Assembly: GCF_014193695.1 (NCBI RefSeq)
Contig: NZ_JACHZR010000001.1
Span: 905,309 to 969,308 of the forward strand
Origin: Rhizobium sp. BK316
GTDB lineage: Bacteria > Pseudomonadota > Alphaproteobacteria > Rhizobiales > Rhizobiaceae
DNA: 64,000 bases
Direction of reading: 5' to 3'
The translations under genes and the position numbers were made by a program. The notes below the pieces were generated by a model, which was given only the letters and a program-made list of their open reading frames with translations, was not told the DNA's origin and did not search any database. Positions 55,370 to 64,000 of this stretch are shown here, piece by piece. Within the stretch, counting starts at the first letter, position 1. Each line of letters begins with the position of its first letter.

Positions 55370-56404
55370 ATGGAGGAGCGACTGGACACAACAGGAGGAA
55401 GAAAAGGCCGGATCACCATTCATGATGTCGCGGCGGCGGCTGGAATCAGCATCTCGACGGCGTCGAAGGCGCTGAACGATACGGGCCGGATGGGTCCGGA
55501 AACGCGCGAGCGGGTCAAGCGCATCGCGGCGGAGATCGGATACAGACCGAACGCTTTGGCAAGAGGCTTGCTCAGCAAGCGCAGTTTCACGATCGGGCTT
55601 CTCACCAACGATACCTATGGTCGTTTTACCCTGCCGGTCATGGCGGGCATATCGGATGCTCTCGTTGATCATGGTGTTTCGGTCTTTCTATGCGCGATCG
55701 AGGAGGATCCGGCACTCGGGCAGATTCATGTGGAGGCGATGCTCGACAAACAGGTCGACGGCATAATTGCGACAGGAAAGCGTCTGGACAGACGGTTGCC
55801 GGTCGATCTGTCGAATTTGAACGTGCCCGTGGTCTACGCCTTTACGGAGGGAGCGCCGGGAACCGTGACGTTCCGCTCCGATGATGCACAGGGCGCGCGG
55901 CTTGCCATCGAATGGTTGGTAAAGCTCGGGCGCAAGCGGATCGCCCATGTCACCGGACCGGAGAATTTCTTTTCGGTGCGCGAGCGGGCCGATGCCTATC
56001 GCAAGGTTGCGGGAGAGGAGCGGCCGGTTCTGTTTGGAGCCTGGTCGGAAAGCTGGGGCCACGAAGCGGTCGCGAGAATGTGGAGCGGCAACGGCGAAAA
56101 GCCCGACGGCATCTTCTGCGGCAACGATCAGATTGCGCGTGGTGTCATCGATGCGCTGCGCGAACGCGGCATCCGGGTGCCGCAGGATGTTTCGGTGGTC
56201 GGTTTCGACAATTGGGAGATTGTCGCCGCCCAGACGCGTCCGCCGCTGACGACGGTGGATATGGAATTGAAGGAACTGGGGCGGCAGGCCGGATTGACGG
56301 TTCTGGCGCTTGCGGAGGGACGTCCGGTAGAGCCAGGCATCAGGAAACTGCCGTGCCGTCTCGTCGTGCGGCAATCATGCGGGGGTGACACCCTCGGAAT
56401 ATAG
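55370..56404 (+). CDS. LacI-family transcriptional regulator
   Basis: 344 residues from the ATG at 55370. In-frame starts at 55328 (TTG) and 55340 (ATG) fall in the promoter and operator, so they are unlikely. The HTH is ITIHDVAAAAGISISTASKAL with hinge ALARGLLSKRS, followed by a periplasmic-binding-like sensor domain (FCGNDQIARGVIDAL; VVGFDNWE). It should repress its own operon and be released by a beta-arabinofuranoside-derived sugar (inference). The next gene begins 41 bp later. Confidence 0.9.
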   Translation: MEERLDTTGGRKGRITIHDVAAAAGISISTASKALNDTGRMGPETRERVKRIAAEIGYRPNALARGLLSKRSFTIGLLTNDTYGRFTLPVMAGISDALVDHGVSVFLCAIEEDPALGQIHVEAMLDKQVDGIIATGKRLDRRLPVDLSNLNVPVVYAFTEGAPGTVTFRSDDAQGARLAIEWLVKLGRKRIAHVTGPENFFSVRERADAYRKVAGEERPVLFGAWSESWGHEAVARMWSGNGEKPDGIFCGNDQIARGVIDALRERGIRVPQDVSVVGFDNWEIVAAQTRPPLTTVDMELKELGRQAGLTVLALAEGRPVEPGIRKLPCRLVVRQSCGGDTLGI

Positions 56405-56445
56405 CAACGGCGCGAAGGAGACGCGCCAATTTGGGAGGAGAGCCA

Positions 56446-57684
56446 ATGATGAAGCGTCTAATGGTGGCAACCAGCCTTGCCACACTCTGCCTGGTTTCGA
56501 CAGCTTCGGCTGCCGAAAAGATCGAAATGTGGGTCCGCACCGGTATCGGCGATTCCTTCAAGAAGGTTGTCGAGGCCTATAATGCGAGCCATGAAAACCA
56601 GGTCGTTACCACAGAAGTGCCCTTCGGCGAACTAGTGCAGAAATACGCAACCGCAATCGCCGGCGGCCAAGCGCCCGATGCCCTGTCGATGGACCTGATC
56701 TACACCCCGGCCTTCGCGGCGGCCGGTCAGCTCGAAGACCTGACCGACTGGGCCAAGAGCCTGCCCTATTTCAATTCGCTGTCGCCGTCGCATGTCAAGC
56801 TCGGCACCTATCAGGACAAGATCTACGGCCTGCCGCTTTCAGTCGAAACCTCTGTCTTCGCCTGGAACAAGGACCTCTACAAGAAGGCCGGCCTCGACCC
56901 CGAAAAGGCGCCCACGACCTGGGAGGAAATCGAAGCCAATGCCGAGAAGATCCGCAAGCTCGGTGATGACACCTACGGCTTCTACTTCTCCGGTGGCGGC
57001 TGCGGCGGCTGCATGATCTTCACCTTCACGCCGCTCGTCTGGGGTGCGGGTGTCGATATCCTCTCGGAGGATGGCAAGACCGCAACGCTCGATACGCCGC
57101 AGATGCGCAAGGCCGTCGGCTACTATCGTGACATGGTCAAGAAGGACCTCGTTCCGGCGAGTGCCGCGAGCGACAACGGCACGAACTTCCTGACCTTCAC
57201 CAATGGCAAGATCGGCCAGCAGAGCCTTGGTGCCTTCGCCATCGGTACGCTCGTCACGCAATATCCTGATATCAACTTCGGCGTGACGCTGATCCCAAGC
57301 GTTGATGGCAAGGCATCGTCCTTTGCCGGCGGCGACAATTTCGTCATCACCAAGGGCACGAAGAAGCTCGATGCCGTCAAGGAATTCCTCGAATATATCT
57401 ATTCGATGGATGGCCAGAAGGTCATGGCGAAATATGGAAGCCTGCCGACGCGTGGCGATATTGCCGACCAGGTGCTTGCCGGGCTCGATCCGCGCATGCA
57501 GGTGGGCCTGAAGGCAATCTCCGTTGCCAAGACACCCTATACGCTGCAGTTCAACGATCTGATCAATAGCGCGAACGGACCTTGGGCAACCTTCACCAAC
57601 GCCGCGATCTTCGGCGATGACGTCGATGGCGCGTTCTCGAATGCCCAATCCGAGATGCAGTCCATCATCGACAGCGGCCAATAA
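56446..57684 (+). CDS. ABC transporter binding protein, beta-arabinofuranoside cluster
   Basis: 412 residues; GGAGGAG is five bases before the ATG at 56446. Signal peptide ends near ASAAEK. Family 1 carbohydrate binder (IEMWVRTGIGDSFKKVVEAYNASHE as landmark; MAKYGSLPTR near the C-terminus). A conspicuous GGGCGGC segment with two cysteines is at ~180. It precedes the two permeases and, further on, GH127, so the ligand is probably a beta-L-arabinofuranosyl oligosaccharide. Confidence 0.87.
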   Translation: MMKRLMVATSLATLCLVSTASAAEKIEMWVRTGIGDSFKKVVEAYNASHENQVVTTEVPFGELVQKYATAIAGGQAPDALSMDLIYTPAFAAAGQLEDLTDWAKSLPYFNSLSPSHVKLGTYQDKIYGLPLSVETSVFAWNKDLYKKAGLDPEKAPTTWEEIEANAEKIRKLGDDTYGFYFSGGGCGGCMIFTFTPLVWGAGVDILSEDGKTATLDTPQMRKAVGYYRDMVKKDLVPASAASDNGTNFLTFTNGKIGQQSLGAFAIGTLVTQYPDINFGVTLIPSVDGKASSFAGGDNFVITKGTKKLDAVKEFLEYIYSMDGQKVMAKYGSLPTRGDIADQVLAGLDPRMQVGLKAISVAKTPYTLQFNDLINSANGPWATFTNAAIFGDDVDGAFSNAQSEMQSIIDSGQ

Positions 57685-57688
57685 CTCT

Positions 57689-57704
57689 CCCGGCCGTGGC
57701 CGGG
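57689..57704 (+). other. Short GC hairpin after the binding-protein gene
   Basis: CCCGGCC (57689-57695) pairs with GGCCGGG (57698-57704); the closing pairs open to give a 4-base loop. No T run. As in the two other carbohydrate importers in this window, it lies between binding-protein and permease genes. Confidence 0.5.
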
Positions 57705-57765
57705 GGACGGTGGCAGTTCCCCGGCCGATCCACAGACTGATCATTCGTAAGATGCGGAGGTTTCG

Positions 57766-58680
57766 ATGACCGGTTCCGGTCCGCAGCGCACGCGCGCTGT
57801 CCGAAAACGGCGGCGAAGGTCGCAATGGCGCGGCTTTCTTTATATCGCGCCCGCCATGGCGCTCGTCATTGTCTTCTTCGTCATGCCTGTGCTGTTCACC
57901 GGCTGGATGAGCCTGCACAACTGGCCGCTGATGGGTGCGGCGCGCTGGATCGGCTTTGCCAACTATATCCGCATGTGGAACGATAGCCGCTTCATGGCGG
58001 CCTTGAACTTCACCGCCTACTATACGGTCATCGTGACCATCGCGATCTTCGCAGTCGCCTTCCCGCTGGCGATCTTCGTCGAGAAGGAGCGACGCTTCGT
58101 CAGCACCTACCGAACGATCATCTTCCTGCCCGTCGTGGTCGGCCTGGCGACAGCGTCGCTGCTTTGGGTCTGGCTTGCCAATGTCGACAGCGGTTTTGTC
58201 GGCCCGGCCCTTCGCGCACTCGGCCTCGTCGAGCGAAGCCCCAATATCATGGCGAGCTTCGATACCGCTTTTGCAACCATCATCGTCATGGTCGTCTGGA
58301 AGATCGCCGGCTTTACGATGATCATCCTGTTGACCGGGCTTCAGGCCATTCCGTCCGAGTTGACGGAGGCAGCCCGCATCGATGGCGCCGGGCGCTGGCA
58401 GCGCTTTCGACATCTCACCCTGCCGCTGATGCGAAAGACGATTGCGCTGGCGCTGATCGTCTCGGTCACCGGCTCGATCCTCGCCTTCGACCAGTTCTAC
58501 ATCATGACCTCGGGCGGACCGCAGAACAAGATGATCTCCGTCGTCTACTACATCTTCAATCAGTCCTTCGTGTCCTTCAATCTGGGCTACGGATCCGCCC
58601 TTTCGATCGTCCTTCTGGCGATCCTCGTTGCGATCTCCGTCGTCCAGCTCTGGCTGCTGCGTGTCGGAGAGGAACGCTGA
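57766..58680 (+). CDS. Carbohydrate ABC transporter permease (MalF family), GH127 cluster
   Basis: 304 residues, six membrane helices after a very basic N-terminus (RKRRRRSQWR). MalF landmarks: YIAPAMALVIVFFVMPVLF and the EAA loop ELTEAARIDGAGRWQRFRHLTLP. GGAGG precedes the ATG at 57766. Its last base is the first base of the next gene's ATG (TGATG overlap). Confidence 0.9.
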   Translation: MTGSGPQRTRAVRKRRRRSQWRGFLYIAPAMALVIVFFVMPVLFTGWMSLHNWPLMGAARWIGFANYIRMWNDSRFMAALNFTAYYTVIVTIAIFAVAFPLAIFVEKERRFVSTYRTIIFLPVVVGLATASLLWVWLANVDSGFVGPALRALGLVERSPNIMASFDTAFATIIVMVVWKIAGFTMIILLTGLQAIPSELTEAARIDGAGRWQRFRHLTLPLMRKTIALALIVSVTGSILAFDQFYIMTSGGPQNKMISVVYYIFNQSFVSFNLGYGSALSIVLLAILVAISVVQLWLLRVGEER

Positions 58681-59543
58681 TGATTTCCTCCCGTGAACGC
58701 CGCGCCCGCAAACGCTTCAGATCGCAATCGGCCTATCATGTCGCCGGGATCGCCGTTTCGGTCTTCTTCCTGGCGCCCTTCATCATCACGCTGCTTGCCT
58801 CCTTCCGGCACGGCACGGAGGCAAGCCTGCCGCCGCTGCCGCCATGGCCGACGACAGGTGTCAGCTTCGATGCCTATGCGCTGCTCGACACGTTCGGCGC
58901 CGGCATCTGGCGGCACATGATCAACTCGCTCTTCGTTTCGCTGGCGACGGTGTTGCTGACGGTCACTGTGAGCCTGCTCGCCGGCTACGGCTTCTCGCGT
59001 TATCGCTTCCCGCTGAAGAACGCCCTCTTCGTACTGATCATCGCGACGCTCATGATCCCGTTCCAGTCGATCCTGACGCCGCTCTTCATCATTCTGGCAA
59101 AGCTCGGCCTCAACAATTCGCTGCTGGGCCTCACCCTCGTCTACGTGACGCTGCAACTTCCCTTCTCCGTCTTCATGATGCGCAATGCCTTTGACGCCGT
59201 GCCGAAGGAGATCGAGGAAGCGGCGCGCATCGATGGTGCGCGGGATCTGAGACTGCTGATCCGCGTGCTTCTGCCGCTGGTGCTGCCGGGTATCGCAACG
59301 GTTGCGATCTTTGCCTTCCTCAATGCCTGGAACGAATTCCTCGCCGCCCTCGTGCTGCTCTCCAGCAACGAGAAATACACGCTTCCCGTCCTGATGACGG
59401 CGGTGCGCGCCGGCCGCCTCGGCGCCATCAACTGGGGCGCGGTTCAGGCCGGTGTCGTCGTCATGACGATCCCCTGCCTGATCGTCTTCCTGCTCCTGCA
59501 ACGCTACTACATGCGCGGGCTGATGGCCGGCGCGGTGAAATGA
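58680..59543 (+). CDS. Carbohydrate ABC transporter permease (MalG family), GH127 cluster
   Basis: 287 residues from ATG 58680. Six membrane helices, EAA loop EIEEAARIDGARDLRLLIRVLLP and C-terminal YMRGLMAGAVK. It forms the channel with the MalF-like partner. It is followed by the glycosidase gene after 27 bp. Confidence 0.9.
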   Translation: MISSRERRARKRFRSQSAYHVAGIAVSVFFLAPFIITLLASFRHGTEASLPPLPPWPTTGVSFDAYALLDTFGAGIWRHMINSLFVSLATVLLTVTVSLLAGYGFSRYRFPLKNALFVLIIATLMIPFQSILTPLFIILAKLGLNNSLLGLTLVYVTLQLPFSVFMMRNAFDAVPKEIEEAARIDGARDLRLLIRVLLPLVLPGIATVAIFAFLNAWNEFLAALVLLSSNEKYTLPVLMTAVRAGRLGAINWGAVQAGVVVMTIPCLIVFLLLQRYYMRGLMAGAVK

Positions 59544-59570
59544 TGATCTTTCAACGAAATGGATGAGCCT

Positions 59571-61499
59571 ATGAACAAGCTGAAAAGAGACCGCCAGTTC
59601 CGTCCCCTGCCCGTACCGAGCGTCGAGCTGCACGGCCTGTTTGGCGATCGCCAGGATGCGATCTGCGATTCCACCGCCGAAACGCTGCTCGACCGCTGCG
59701 TTGCGGCCGGTATGCTGCAGGCCATTGACGTGAACCAGCCGAGCCCCGGCGTGGTCATTCCGATCGGTCCCTGGGGCGGCACGACACAGATGTTCTGGGA
59801 CAGCGATCTCGGCAAGTCTATCGAGACCGTGGCCTATTCGCTCTACCGCCGGCCCAATCCGCAGCTCGAAGCCCGCGTCGACGAGATTATCGACATGTAT
59901 GAGAAGCTGCAGGACAAGGACGGCTATCTGAACGCCTGGTTCCAGCGCGTCCAGCCCGGCCGGCGCTGGACGAACCTGCGCGACCATCACGAGCTCTATT
60001 GCGCCGGACATCTGATCGAAGGCGCCGTTGCCTATTACCAGGCGACCGGCAAGAAGAAGCTGCTCGACATCATGTGCCGCTACTCCGATTACCTGATCAC
60101 CGTCTTCGGCCACGGCCCCGGCCAGATACCCGGCTATTGCGGCCACGAAGAAGTCGAGCTGGCGCTGGTCAAGCTGGCGCGGGTCACGGGCGAGAAGAAA
60201 TATCTCGACCTTTCGAAGTTCTTCATCGACGAGCGCGGCACCGAACCGCATTTCTTCACCGACGAAGCGGTCCGCGATGGCCGCAGCGCTGCCGACTTCC
60301 ACCAGAAGACCTATGAATATGGCCAGGCGCACGCGCCGGTACGCGAACAGAAGAAGGTCGTCGGCCACGCGGTGCGCGCCATGTACCTCTATGCCGGCAT
60401 GGCCGATATCGCCACCGAATATAATGACGACACGCTGACGGCAGCGCTCGAAGCCCTTTGGGACGACCTGACGACCAAGCAGATGTACATCACCGGCGGT
60501 ATCGGTCCGGCAGCCGCAAACGAAGGCTTCACCGACTATTACGACCTGCCGAACGAAAGCGCCTATGCAGAAACCTGCGCCTCGGTCGGCCTCGTCTTCT
60601 GGGCAAACCGCATGCTTGGCCGCGGCCCGAACCGTCGTTATGCCGATATCATGGAGCAGGCGCTCTATAATGGCGCCATGGCCGGCCTCTCCCTCGACGG
60701 CACCCGCTTCTTCTACGAGAACCCACTGGAAAGCTCCGGCAAGCATCATCGCTGGATCTGGCACCATTGCCCCTGCTGCCCGCCGAACATCGCTCGCCTG
60801 CTCGCTTCCGTCGGATCCTACATGTATGCGATCGCCGAGGACGAAATTGCCGTCCACCTCTATGGGGAAAGCAAGGCGTGCTTCGATCTCGCCGGCGCCA
60901 AGGTCGAGCTTTCGCAACGGACGCGTTACCCTTGGGATGGCGCGATCCATTTCGACCTGGCGCTCGACCGCCCCGCTCATTTCGCGCTGTCGCTGCGTAT
61001 CCCGGAATGGGCTGATGGTGCGACGCTCTCCGTCAACGGCGAAAAGCTCGATCTCGCATCCGTGCTGATGGATGGTTATGCCCGCATCGACCGCGACTGG
61101 AAGAGCGGCGACAAGGTCGATCTCTCGATCCCGCTGACGGCCCGCAAGCTCTTCGCCAATCCGCTGGTTCGCCAGGATGCCGGCCGCACGGCGCTGATGC
61201 GTGGTCCGATGGTCTATTGCGTCGAGGAAACCGACAACGGCGCCGGACTGAACGGCATTTCTCTGTCAGCTGATGTTTCGCAAGCCAAGACCTCCGAGAT
61301 ATCGGGTCTTCGCGGCGCGGTCGCCCTCGAACTTCCCGTCAGCCGTGATACGGCCGACTGGGGCTCGGCGCTCTACCGCACCTCGCCGCCTGCCACAAAA
61401 CAGGCGAGCGCGCGTTTCGTGCCCTATCCTTTCTGGGACAACCGCGAACCAGGCGAGATGCTCGTCTGGGTCAGAGCCGGCGAGGCGCGCGGTGAATAA
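59571..61499 (+). CDS. GH127 beta-L-arabinofuranosidase (HypBA1-like)
   Basis: 642 residues from ATG 59571 (ATG 59559 also possible; ribosome sites are weak for both). The (alpha/alpha)6 barrel holds the Zn-cysteine catalytic set: Glu334 and Cys336 in YAETCAS, and Cys402-Cys403 in HHCPCCPPN, matching Glu338, Cys340, Cys417 and Cys418 of Bifidobacterium HypBA1 as I recall, with the same E-x-C spacing. The nucleophile is a cysteine thiolate. No signal peptide, so it acts on imported sugars, releasing L-arabinose from beta-1,2-linked arabinofuranosyl units as in plant hydroxyproline-rich glycoproteins. Confidence 0.92.
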   Translation: MNKLKRDRQFRPLPVPSVELHGLFGDRQDAICDSTAETLLDRCVAAGMLQAIDVNQPSPGVVIPIGPWGGTTQMFWDSDLGKSIETVAYSLYRRPNPQLEARVDEIIDMYEKLQDKDGYLNAWFQRVQPGRRWTNLRDHHELYCAGHLIEGAVAYYQATGKKKLLDIMCRYSDYLITVFGHGPGQIPGYCGHEEVELALVKLARVTGEKKYLDLSKFFIDERGTEPHFFTDEAVRDGRSAADFHQKTYEYGQAHAPVREQKKVVGHAVRAMYLYAGMADIATEYNDDTLTAALEALWDDLTTKQMYITGGIGPAAANEGFTDYYDLPNESAYAETCASVGLVFWANRMLGRGPNRRYADIMEQALYNGAMAGLSLDGTRFFYENPLESSGKHHRWIWHHCPCCPPNIARLLASVGSYMYAIAEDEIAVHLYGESKACFDLAGAKVELSQRTRYPWDGAIHFDLALDRPAHFALSLRIPEWADGATLSVNGEKLDLASVLMDGYARIDRDWKSGDKVDLSIPLTARKLFANPLVRQDAGRTALMRGPMVYCVEETDNGAGLNGISLSADVSQAKTSEISGLRGAVALELPVSRDTADWGSALYRTSPPATKQASARFVPYPFWDNREPGEMLVWVRAGEARGE

Positions 61500-61500
61500 A

Positions 61501-62580
61501 ATGGCGGATACGAGCGTTGTGCTGACCGAAATTCGCAAGAGTTTCGGCAATCTGGAAGTCATCCATGGCGTCGACCTGACCATCGCTGAGGGATCCTTCG
61601 TCGTCTTCGTCGGACCCTCGGGATGCGGAAAATCGACCCTGCTCCGCATGATTGCCGGGCTGGAGGATGTCACCGACGGCGAGATCGAGATCAAGGGACG
61701 CAATGTCACCGATCTCGACCCTTCCGATCGCGGCATCGCCATGGTCTTCCAGTCCTATGCGCTCTATCCGCATATGAGTGTGCGCGACAATCTCGCCTTC
61801 GGCCTGAAAATGGCTAGGACGCAGACCTCGGAGATCGAGGCCCGCGTCAAGGCAGCCTCGGCGATCCTGAAGATCGACCATCTGCTCGACCGCCGGCCGG
61901 GACAGCTCTCGGGCGGCCAGCGGCAGCGCGTGGCGATCGGTCGCGCGATCGTCCGCAAGCCGGATGTTTTCCTCTTCGACGAACCGCTGTCGAACCTTGA
62001 CGCGGAGTTGCGCGTCTCGATGCGCATCGAAATTGCCAGGCTCCACCGTGAGCTCGGCAATACGATGATCTACGTCACGCACGACCAGACCGAGGCAATG
62101 ACGCTCGCCGACAAGATCGTCGTGCTGCGCGATGGGTATATCGAACAGGCGGGAACGCCGCGCGAGATCTATGAGCGGCCGAACAATGTCTTCGTCGCGG
62201 GCTTCATCGGTTCGCCGCGCATGAACCTTCTCGACGCAAGTTGGACTGGCGACGGCAATATCATGGTATCCGGCAACCGAATCCGTTCGCCGATCGGCGG
62301 GGCTGGTTTGAGCCAAGGGCAGAAAATTACCCTTGGCATGCGCCCGGAGCATCTGAGGATCGCCTCAAGCTCACAGGATGAGACACTGCGGGCCACGGTC
62401 GATTTTGATGAATATCTCGGCGGCACTCAGTTCCTCTATTGCCAGCTTGGCGACGGCCAGCCGTTGACCGTGGAGTATAGGGGATTGTCTGACATCGCGA
62501 CCGGCAGCCAGCTCGCCTTCACCTGCGATCCCGCTTGTTTGCACATCTTCAACGCCGACGGCATGCGGCTCGACAAATAA
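61501..62580 (+). CDS. ABC transporter ATP-binding protein (MalK/UgpC family), GH127 cluster
   Basis: 359 residues from ATG 61501, one base after the GH127 stop. Walker [10 protein letters not shown], signature [14 protein letters not shown], Walker [13 protein letters not shown], switch [10 protein letters not shown], and C-terminal TOBE region ([10 protein letters not shown]). Last gene of the LacI-regulated operon. It powers the two permeases above. Confidence 0.9.
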   Translation: MADTSVVLTEIRKSFGNLEVIHGVDLTIAEGSFVVFVGPSGCGKSTLLRMIAGLEDVTDGEIEIKGRNVTDLDPSDRGIAMVFQSYALYPHMSVRDNLAFGLKMARTQTSEIEARVKAASAILKIDHLLDRRPGQLSGGQRQRVAIGRAIVRKPDVFLFDEPLSNLDAELRVSMRIEIARLHRELGNTMIYVTHDQTEAMTLADKIVVLRDGYIEQAGTPREIYERPNNVFVAGFIGSPRMNLLDASWTGDGNIMVSGNRIRSPIGGAGLSQGQKITLGMRPEHLRIASSSQDETLRATVDFDEYLGGTQFLYCQLGDGQPLTVEYRGLSDIATGSQLAFTCDPACLHIFNADGMRLDK

Positions 62581-62688
62581 ACTCTGCCGGCTGTAGGCTG
62601 CGTTCCTGTTCTTCGGTCGGGCGCCTGCGGCATCGGCCGATCGGCACAAAACTCTCGCTGGAGGACAGCACCCGCCTGTCGCGTTGCA

Positions 62689-63231
62689 TTGATCGTTTTC
62701 CTGGATTTCGAGGCCTCGTCCCTCAGCAAGAAAAGCGTTCCGATCGAAGTTGCCTGGGTGTTCGAAGACGGCCGCTCGCGCTCGGCCCTGATCCGGCCAG
62801 CCGCCGACTGGGATGACTGGGCGGCCGATGCGGAAGCAATCCATGGGATTTCGCGGGAGTTACTGGCATCGAAGGGCGTACCGGTAGAGCAGATCGCTCA
62901 TGAAATGATTGAGGTTTTGACGGGGCACGATCTCTATGCGAGCGCCCCTTCTTGGGATGGAAAATGGCTGAGCGTTCTCCTGCGCGCCGGCGGATTTCCT
63001 CGGCATGCCCTCCGGCTCGGCAAGTCGCGTGATGCCTTTATGGCCGCGGCGCGTGAATTAACAGGAGCGGCCATCACGGAGACAGAGCTATCGAAGCTCA
63101 TCGACGGCATTGTCGAGGAAAGCAAGGCGGCAAACCCGGCGCATCGCGCATTGGCGGACGCCATGCTTGAGCTTACCCGATGGAAGCTTGTCCGCGAGGC
63201 GACCAAGAAGCGGATGACGACAGGAGGGTAG
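62689..63231 (+). CDS. DnaQ-like 3'-5' exonuclease-fold protein
   Basis: 180 residues with a TTG start at 62689 and no good ribosome site, so the start is uncertain. DEDDh pattern is visible: D and E in FLDFEASSL, D in SWDGKWLS, H and D in HRALADAML. It may act as a small exonuclease on DNA or RNA. It stands between the ABC operon and a convergent LysR gene. The 108 bp gap upstream contains no obvious terminator. Confidence 0.72.
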   Translation: MIVFLDFEASSLSKKSVPIEVAWVFEDGRSRSALIRPAADWDDWAADAEAIHGISRELLASKGVPVEQIAHEMIEVLTGHDLYASAPSWDGKWLSVLLRAGGFPRHALRLGKSRDAFMAAARELTGAAITETELSKLIDGIVEESKAANPAHRALADAMLELTRWKLVREATKKRMTTGG

Positions 63232-63234
63232 AGG

Positions 63235-64000
63235 TCAGCGCTTGTGAAGGCTCTCGGTCACCCAGCGTGCAAAATCCGCAGCCGGGGGTGTAAGGCGGTC
63301 GAAGCTGCGGGTAACCAGCCAGTAGGCGCCGTTCGGAACCGTGAGGTCGAAGAGTTGGCGCAAGCGGCCGGCCCGGATTTCCTCTTCTGCAAAGGCTTCA
63401 TCCAGGAGCGCAACGCCCTGGCCGCGCAGCGCCGCCTGCAGCACGAGACCGTTATCAGCATAGACAGGCCCCCTCGCCGTCTGGGGCATGGCGACGCCGG
63501 CCGCCTCAAACCACCGGCTCCAGCCGTCGCGGGCTTCCTCATGCAAAAGCCCATAGGCAAAGATGTCATGCGGAGAGGAGATCGGTGGGCCACGCTCCAG
63601 GAGATCGGAGGCGATCACCGGCACCGCGCGGACATCGATCAGGTGCCGGCTTTCCGTCCGTGGCCATGCGGTGACGGTGGCGCTGTGCCTGATGGCAATC
63701 TGCGCCTGGCCGGTGCGGAATTCGATCGTCCGGGGATCGGCATCGATCGATACCTCCACGTCAGGATGAAGTCTGCGGAATTCCGGCAGGCGCGGCACCA
63801 GCCAGCAAGCGGCGAAGGAAGGTTCGACGCTGATCTTCAGATCCGAAGATACTGAAGCCCCGCGGATATCCTCCAGGCATTCGTCGATCCGATCGAAGGA
63901 GGGCGTCAGAATGGCAAGCAGCTTCCGGCCACTGCCCGTCAGAACGACACTTCGATGGCGCCGCTCGAACAGCAGCTCACCCAATAGCTGTTCAAGCTCA
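63235..64000 (-). CDS. LysR-family regulator (GcvA-like), 5' end beyond the window
   Basis: The frame stays open to the right edge, reading ...LEQLLGELLFERRHRSVVLT, which is the end of a LysR helix-turn-helix, so ~50 N-terminal residues lie outside. The visible ~250 residues cover the linker and ligand domain (ISVEPSFAACWLVPRL; ADPRTIEFRTGQAQIAIRH), typical of GcvA/AmpR-like members. It ends 3 bp from the convergent exonuclease-like gene. Target unknown. Confidence 0.87.
   Translation of the reverse strand, partial: ELEQLLGELLFERRHRSVVLTGSGRKLLAILTPSFDRIDECLEDIRGASVSSDLKISVEPSFAACWLVPRLPEFRRLHPDVEVSIDADPRTIEFRTGQAQIAIRHSATVTAWPRTESRHLIDVRAVPVIASDLLERGPPISSPHDIFAYGLLHEEARDGWSRWFEAAGVAMPQTARGPVYADNGLVLQAALRGQGVALLDEAFAEEEIRAGRLRQLFDLTVPNGAYWLVTRSFDRLTPPAADFARWVTESLHKR

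Noticed and set aside
58587..60980. 797-residue open frame on the minus strand
   Set aside because: Antisense to the MalG-like permease and GH127 genes, which have intact motifs and good starts; no recognisable domain.

Overview
The window looks like chromosomal DNA from a Rhizobiaceae alphaproteobacterium (Rhizobium/Agrobacterium/Sinorhizobium group). It is GC-rich and densely packed, carries a RopA/Omp2-type porin, and has many binding-protein ABC importers sitting with sugar-processing enzymes under GntR, LacI, ArsR-like and LysR regulators. I found no rRNA, tRNA, CRISPR array, transposase or prophage gene. About 65 protein genes are supported, including several short ones found by reading gaps. 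Gene identities rest on motif recognition and gene order; no database search was possible.

Layout. 1-9.4 kb: the 3' part of a siderophore-interacting reductase gene. Then a leftward seven-gene operon (binding protein, LivG, LivF, LivH, LivM, GMC oxidoreductase, 3-hydroxyisobutyrate dehydrogenase-like) with a divergent LysR gene, and a cupin gene. 9.6-15.3 kb: glutaryl-CoA dehydrogenase, a DUF4126-like membrane protein, a mercuric-reductase-like flavoprotein, a DedA-family protein, a xylitol dehydrogenase-like enzyme, and a CopC-fold periplasmic protein. 15.4-24.4 kb: a complete high-affinity potassium system, kdpFABC plus kdpDE, followed by a ptsN paralogue. It has a KdpE-like box, a structured leader and two extra tiny membrane-protein ORFs. 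24.4-31.9 kb: porin, sulfate importer (sbp-cysT-cysW-cysA), SleB-like hydrolase and peptidase T.

32.0-38.9 kb: a leftward operon of GntR regulator, PLP-dependent trans-sulfuration-type enzyme, sugar-type ABC importer and a calcineurin-like phosphoesterase. This is an unusual combination with no obvious substrate. 39.3-46.3 kb: GH51 alpha-L-arabinofuranosidase, its ABC importer, and a 308-residue ArsR-type regulator with palindromes in its promoter region. 46.5-49.1 kb: queuosine precursor genes queC-queD-queE behind a preQ1-I-type riboswitch, then msrA. 49.4-55.2 kb: a mixed region with an APH-family kinase, an Old Yellow Enzyme, a LysR regulator, a secreted alpha/beta hydrolase, a decayed GGDEF gene and small unknowns. 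55.3-62.6 kb: a LacI regulator with twin operators, an ABC importer, a GH127 beta-L-arabinofuranosidase and an ATPase. The window ends with an exonuclease-like gene and a LysR gene cut by the edge.

Main themes: (1) two separately regulated L-arabinofuranoside uptake and hydrolysis modules, one for alpha and one for beta linkages; (2) a kdp locus with probable regulatory input from the nitrogen PTS; (3) a riboswitch-controlled queuosine operon. The candidates most worth following as undescribed biology are the GntR/PLP/ABC/phosphoesterase operon, the long ArsR-type regulator, and the small kdp ORFs.
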